Made by a program: the position numbers and the translations under genes | Source: Lachnospiraceae bacterium | GTDB lineage: Bacteria; Bacillota; Clostridia; Lachnospirales; Lachnospiraceae | Direction: 5' to 3' | Assembly (NCBI GenBank): GCA_029071325.1 | Contig: JAIEAP010000041.1 | Span: 124,001-188,000 of the forward strand | Length of the DNA stretch: 64,000 nt | Notes under the pieces: model-generated | Told to the model about the DNA's origin: nothing | The model's input: only the letters and a program-made list of their open reading frames with translations | Databases searched by the model: none | In this document: positions 59,750 to 64,000 of the stretch, in pieces | Layout: every line of letters begins with the position of its first letter | How positions within the stretch are numbered: the stretch's first letter is position 1

Positions 59750-61924
59750 ATGAAATTTGCAGAATTAAAGAATCGGTTTCACAATAAATACGCAATCCGG
59801 GTGCTGGCCGGAGTATTGACGGTAGCACTGCTGGGCGGCAGCTATGGCGTGTGGCATGTGCAGGCGGCAAAGGAGGACTCCGCACAGATAGAGGAAAGTA
59901 CAGAATATGGCAGTGAGCCCGCAGAGAAGAATACCGAAGATCAGGAGGAGCGTGAAATACTGAAAAAGCAGTTGAACAACATGGTGACGGCGGAAAAGCA
60001 GGAGGAAACCATCGGCAAGGAGGAAACCGTCTACATGATGGCGGACGCCAACGGAAACGTGGAGAAAACCATTGTCAGCGACTGGCTGAAAAATCCGGAT
60101 CATGCCGACACACTGCAGGATGCCTCGGATCTTAAGGACATCACCAATGTAAAAGGGAAGGAGAGCTTTACCCAGGACGGAGAAAGGCTGACCTGGGAGG
60201 CAAAGGGTTCTGAGATATTCTATCAGGGAACCACCGATAAGGAGGCGCCTGTTACCCAGGCGGTCACCTACTATCTGAACGGACAGGAGATTTCTCCGGA
60301 AGAACTGGCGGGTAAGAGCGGAAGGGTAACCATTCGTTTTGACTATACCAATCATGAGAAAACGGTAGAGACCGTCAATGGAAAAGCCTGCGATATCTAT
60401 GCGCCCTTCTCCGTTGTGACGGGAATGATTCTGAATGAGGACTTTACCAACGTAGAGGTCACCAATGGTAAGGTAATGGCAGACGGCAAGCATACGGTTG
60501 TTGTAGGTATTGCTATGCCGGGATTGAAGGAGAGCCTTGGCGTGGAGGAAGAGGATTTTGAAGAGGAGGTGACGATCCCGGATTATGTGGAAGTAAGCGC
60601 GGATGTGGAGAATTTTGAGTTGAGTATGACGGTGACGGTGGCATCCTGCGATCTGCTGTCCCAGATGAACGTGAATGGTTCTCTTGATCTGTCGTCATTA
60701 TCTGATACCATTGACAAGATGAGCGATGCATCCGGTCAGTTGGCAGAAGGAAGCAGTGAACTGGCGGAGGGGCTGGATACCCTTCAGAGCAGTCTGGAGC
60801 AGTTCTCGACAGGGGTCAGCACGGCCCAGGGGGGCGTGCGGGATTATACGGCAGGCGCGGCAAAGCTGGCGGCAGGAGCCAATGATCTGAATAACGGTAT
60901 CCAGGCGTTATCCGGTTCCGCACCGACGCTGACTTCAGGTGTATCGGCACTGCTTACAGGCGTACAGACGGCAGGCATGGGAGCAGCGCAGCTTGATGCC
61001 GGCGTAACCCAGGTGGTGGACGGCATCGGTACGGTAAAGACTACGGTTGCCGACAGTATTGCTGTGATCAGCCAGAGTGCGGATGCCATATATGCAAGTG
61101 ATGCGGAGGCACAGCAGGCATTTGCCCAGGCTCTGACCAGCTATACGGCGGCTTCAGCAACATATCTGGGTGTGCTGCAGCAGTTTACAGCTCCGGGCGG
61201 CAGCCTTAACGCTTATGCAGCAAATCTGCAGGCAGTGGATGCAGGCATTAATCTCTATCGCCTGGATGATACTGTAAATGCTGCCATCAACAGTGCGGCA
61301 GGCATCGACTTTAACGGACTGAGCGCTGCATACGCAGCGCAGCTTGCCAACCTGTCTACCGTGGTGAATAATATCGGCGCATCTGGCAAGGTAGGAGCGT
61401 TGAGCCAGGTACAGAGCGGTCTTGGACAGTTTGATGATACCCAGCTTGCGGCTCTGAAGACTGGAGCCGCAAGCCTGAATGCGGGACTGAACGGTCAGCA
61501 GGGAATTGTAGCAGGTGTTTCCACTTTAAATGATTCTGTCAGCGGAAGCCTCAGCATGGGAATTGACCAGTTGACGGCAGGAGCGAAACAGTTGGCGGAT
61601 GGTGCCGCAGAGCTGACTGTCAACAATGACAAACTCAATAGCGGCATGACTTCCCTGCGCAGTGCCACCGACCTTTTGATCAACGGCGTCGCACAGTTGG
61701 AGTCGGGTTCCAATGCGCTGGCGGATGGAATGGCCGAGTTTGATCAGGAAGCGATCGGAAGGATTGTGGATGCTTATAACGGAGATGTGAAAGCGCTTCT
61801 GGATCGTCTGGAACTGGTCCTTAAGGCAGGAGAGAACTATGAAAGCTTTACCAGGACGGCGGAGGGCGTTAAGGGAAGCGTGAAATTTGTGTGGGAAACT
61901 GCTTCCATTCAGACTGGGGATTGA
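59750..61924 (+). CDS. large exported coiled-coil protein, partner of the MMPL exporter
   Basis: ATG behind TTAGGAGGATAATAAT. 724 residues. One N-terminal hydrophobic segment (VLAGVLTVALLGGSYGVWHV) acts as signal or anchor. The middle to C-terminal part (about 320-670) is made of repeats rich in L, G, A and S (SSELAEGLDTLQSSLEQFST; GAAQLDAGVTQVVDGIGTVK; GAKQLADGAAELTVNNDKLN), the pattern of YhgE/Pip-type and MmpL-associated proteins. No second anchor is evident. It lies 25 bases after the MMPL gene and could form an extracellular scaffold. Confidence 0.85.
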   Translation: MKFAELKNRFHNKYAIRVLAGVLTVALLGGSYGVWHVQAAKEDSAQIEESTEYGSEPAEKNTEDQEEREILKKQLNNMVTAEKQEETIGKEETVYMMADANGNVEKTIVSDWLKNPDHADTLQDASDLKDITNVKGKESFTQDGERLTWEAKGSEIFYQGTTDKEAPVTQAVTYYLNGQEISPEELAGKSGRVTIRFDYTNHEKTVETVNGKACDIYAPFSVVTGMILNEDFTNVEVTNGKVMADGKHTVVVGIAMPGLKESLGVEEEDFEEEVTIPDYVEVSADVENFELSMTVTVASCDLLSQMNVNGSLDLSSLSDTIDKMSDASGQLAEGSSELAEGLDTLQSSLEQFSTGVSTAQGGVRDYTAGAAKLAAGANDLNNGIQALSGSAPTLTSGVSALLTGVQTAGMGAAQLDAGVTQVVDGIGTVKTTVADSIAVISQSADAIYASDAEAQQAFAQALTSYTAASATYLGVLQQFTAPGGSLNAYAANLQAVDAGINLYRLDDTVNAAINSAAGIDFNGLSAAYAAQLANLSTVVNNIGASGKVGALSQVQSGLGQFDDTQLAALKTGAASLNAGLNGQQGIVAGVSTLNDSVSGSLSMGIDQLTAGAKQLADGAAELTVNNDKLNSGMTSLRSATDLLINGVAQLESGSNALADGMAEFDQEAIGRIVDAYNGDVKALLDRLELVLKAGENYESFTRTAEGVKGSVKFVWETASIQTGD

Positions 61925-61975
61925 TTATAATAGATAACAGTTAGAAATTTCAGACGGCAGAAAGGAAGTCGGAGG

Positions 61976-62551
61976 ATGAATTGGATAGAGACATTAATCA
62001 TTGCAGCAGGGATATCGTTAGACATACTTGCGGCGGTGGAATGCCAGGGGGCGATGGTGGCAAAAGTGCGCACAAAGCCGCTGGTACTCATCAGTTTGTT
62101 GATATCTGCCTGGCAGTTGGTATCCCTGTATCTGGGAAGTCTATGCGCGGGTCTGCTGTGCCGGTATGATCTGAAAGGTCGATCGGTATTTACCGGAAGG
62201 ATTATTGCGGTGGCGGTGTTCTTCTGTCTGGGCATCCGGCTTCTGTTGAAGGCGTGGAAGAGAGAGCATCTGGATGAGAGCCGGGAGGACAGAACAGATT
62301 ACCGGCGTTTTGCCCGTCTGGGAGCAGTGACTGCAATGTACACGTTTCTGACCGGAGCAGCATTTGGATTTCTGGAGACAGACGTTATATTGATCCTGCT
62401 GATGGTGTTGGGAATCACGATCCTGTGTGTGGTAGGAGGCATGTACATCGGATATCATTACGGCTCTGAACCCAGAATTAAGATTTATGTGATCGGAGGT
62501 CTTCTACTGCTGATCGGAGGAGTAGATGTGATCATCAGATATGTGATCTAG
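61976..62551 (+). CDS. MntP-like membrane protein (putative manganese efflux)
   Basis: ATG behind GAAAGGAAGTCGGAGG. 191 residues, six hydrophobic helices. The start (TLIIAAGISLDILAAVECQG) and the end (VIGGLLLLIGGVDVIIRYVI) resemble MntP/YebN, which exports manganese and keeps Asp residues in helices 1 and 4. Here Asp16 of SLDIL and Asp residue of the FGFLETDVIL segment could be the equivalent. The similarity is partial, so the ion is only putative. It is close behind the coiled-coil protein gene. Confidence 0.55.
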   Translation: MNWIETLIIAAGISLDILAAVECQGAMVAKVRTKPLVLISLLISAWQLVSLYLGSLCAGLLCRYDLKGRSVFTGRIIAVAVFFCLGIRLLLKAWKREHLDESREDRTDYRRFARLGAVTAMYTFLTGAAFGFLETDVILILLMVLGITILCVVGGMYIGYHYGSEPRIKIYVIGGLLLLIGGVDVIIRYVI

Positions 62552-62602
62552 GTGGCCGTAAATAGTAACGGACGAAAAGGATGGGAAGGAGACCGCAGGA
62601 CT

Positions 62603-64000
62603 ATGGCACTGTTGCGGATTCAGACAGAACAGAATAATATCTGCATCGTGACAGAGCCTGGTGAGACGGCGGCAGACGCTCTTTTGCGTGCAGGATATCC
62701 TGTGCCGTATGTATGCGGCGGCAGGGGGAAATGCGGAAAATGTAAGATTCTTGCGGATGGCATCTGGCAGCAGGCCTGCCAGATGTATCCCCAAAAGGAT
62801 GTTCTCATCACCGCATTTGGTTGGGAGGAACCGGGGAAGATACAGACCGGCGTTTCTCCCGCCACAGCAGAGAAGCAGGAAGAACAGATGCAGATCGTGG
62901 GCGGCAGCCCCCGGGTAAAATACGAAGAAATGGCAGTGCAGCAGGGAGGCAGTGCCATTTTGGCGGTGGATCTGGGAACCACTACGATAGCGGCGGTATT
63001 GGTGGACGCAGATACTGGGAAGGTGTTGGACAGCGGATGCTGCATCAACAGCCAGAGGCGGTACGGCGCAGATGTCTTAAGCCGGATGAGGGAGGCTGCG
63101 GCAGGCGCCGGTGATGCACTGCGCATGCTGGCGGAAGCAGATATCCGGGGACTGTATGAGCAGATGCGGGAGAGATGGGGACAGGGAAGGATCAAGCACA
63201 TTTATGTAGCGGGCAATACTGCCATGGAGCATTTGCTGCTGGGGGAATCCTGTGAGAAGCTCAGTCAGGCTCCTTTTACACCGGTGTCCCTGTGCGAGCG
63301 AAGTACACGGTTGGAAGGAATTCCTTTGACCGTGCTGCCGGGGGTGTCTGCCTTTGTGGGGGGCGATATTGCGGCGGGGTTGCTGGCATGCGGCTTTGAC
63401 AGGATCCACCGGCCGGTGCTGTTTCTGGACTTGGGTACAAACGGGGAGATGGCGCTGGGCACGGCGGACGGTATTCTTGCTACTTCCGCACCGGCAGGAC
63501 CGGCATTTGAGGGAGGCAATATATCCTGCGGTATGGGCAGTATTCCCGGAGCAGTCTGCAAGGTGCGCCTGATCCGGGAACGGAGCATCGTGAAGACCAT
63601 TGGAGATAAGCCGGCGGCAGGGCTGTGTGGAACCGGGGTGCTGGAACTGGTATCGGAGCTTCTGGATAACGGTCTGGTGGACGGAAGCGGAAGGCTGCGG
63701 GAGCCGTACGCGCAGACGGGTTATCCGATTTCTGCCAGGACAACGGGCGGTGAACTGATTTTTACCCAGCAGGATATCAGAGAACTGCAGATGGCGAAGG
63801 CGGCAATCCGCAGCGGTGTGGAGCTGCTGCTGAAAAGGGCGCAGGTGGATGCATCAGAAGTGGGAACGGTTTACCTGGCGGGAGGCTTTGGTTATTATCT
63901 CGATGTGCGCAAAGCTGTGAGGATTGGTCTTCTGCCGGAGGAACTGGAGCGCCGCACAGAGGCGGCGGGTAATACGTCTTTGAAGGGCTGTGCGAGCTAT
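62603..64000 (+). CDS. ferredoxin-fused ASKHA (RACE/DUF4445-like) protein, 3'-truncated by the window edge
   Basis: The frame starts at the ATG at 62603 (AAGGAGACCGCAGGACT upstream) and stays open to the last base, so 466 residues are visible and the stop lies outside the window. An N-terminal 2Fe-2S ferredoxin domain has Cys38-x5-Cys44-x2-Cys47 and a further Cys59. The ASKHA domain follows: AVDLGTTTIAAVLVDADTGK, VAGNTAMEHLLLGE, LDLGTNGEMALGTADG and FEGGNISCGMGSIPGAVCKV. This is the layout of RamA-type reductive activators of corrinoid proteins. No corrinoid methyltransferase is nearby in the window. Confidence 0.88.
   Translation, partial: MALLRIQTEQNNICIVTEPGETAADALLRAGYPVPYVCGGRGKCGKCKILADGIWQQACQMYPQKDVLITAFGWEEPGKIQTGVSPATAEKQEEQMQIVGGSPRVKYEEMAVQQGGSAILAVDLGTTTIAAVLVDADTGKVLDSGCCINSQRRYGADVLSRMREAAAGAGDALRMLAEADIRGLYEQMRERWGQGRIKHIYVAGNTAMEHLLLGESCEKLSQAPFTPVSLCERSTRLEGIPLTVLPGVSAFVGGDIAAGLLACGFDRIHRPVLFLDLGTNGEMALGTADGILATSAPAGPAFEGGNISCGMGSIPGAVCKVRLIRERSIVKTIGDKPAAGLCGTGVLELVSELLDNGLVDGSGRLREPYAQTGYPISARTTGGELIFTQQDIRELQMAKAAIRSGVELLLKRAQVDASEVGTVYLAGGFGYYLDVRKAVRIGLLPEELERRTEAAGNTSLKGCASY

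Overview
The window looks like the chromosome of a gut Firmicute of class Clostridia, most likely a Lachnospiraceae (Ruminococcus gnavus / Blautia / Dorea type). Reasons: strong Shine-Dalgarno sites (GGAGG) before most genes, moderate GC, dense same-strand operons, lysine-rich lipoprotein signals with a C-terminal lipobox, and family content such as C_GCAxxG_C_C, SHOCT, M56/BlaI, MMPL, HD-GYP and an alpha-galactosidase/sucrose kinase/sucrose phosphorylase cluster. No tRNA, rRNA, CRISPR array or complete insertion sequence was seen.

Layout. 0-7 kb: a more AT-rich mixed block with a 5'-truncated sensor kinase, a lipoprotein, a Fic-domain protein, an MBL-fold hydrolase, a SHOCT membrane protein, a Nudix hydrolase and unknown membrane proteins. 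7-12.3 kb: LysR regulator, PatB/MalY-type PLP beta-lyase and a complete polar amino-acid ABC importer, a plausible sulfur-amino-acid module. 12.5-15.7 kb: a ferritin-like protein, a C_GCAxxG_C_C protein and, on the minus strand, a BlaI-type repressor coupled to an M56 sensor protease. 15.8-24.5 kb: a raffinose-type oligosaccharide locus with a divergent AraC regulator, solute-binding lipoprotein, two permeases, GH36 alpha-galactosidase, a separate sucrose-kinase-like protein and a GH13_18 phosphorylase. 24.5-30.4 kb: P-type ATPase, unknown protein, methyltransferase, MATE exporter and Hsp20.

30.5-50.8 kb is the most unusual part. A two-component system and a membrane-anchored accessory protein are followed by six tandem paralogous lipoproteins of about 480 residues, two HlyD/MacA-like adaptors (one with two adaptor modules), a 941-residue FtsX-type permease and two ABC ATPases. 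This reads as an envelope-sensing and export/defence system with an expanded surface-lipoprotein set. I know of no described system with this make-up.

51-64 kb: endonuclease III, a TtcA-like PP-loop protein, a DUF308-type membrane protein, a second MATE exporter, an HD-GYP protein, a TetR-MMPL-coiled-coil exporter cluster, a MntP-like protein, and a ferredoxin-fused ASKHA (RACE/DUF4445-like) protein running off the end.

Three intergenic copies of one long palindromic element (full at 33580-34125, a deletion derivative at 12344-12473, a left-truncated copy at 52061-52462) are the strongest non-coding signal. The two large copies differ by paired changes that keep helices intact, so the element probably folds as RNA or single-stranded DNA.
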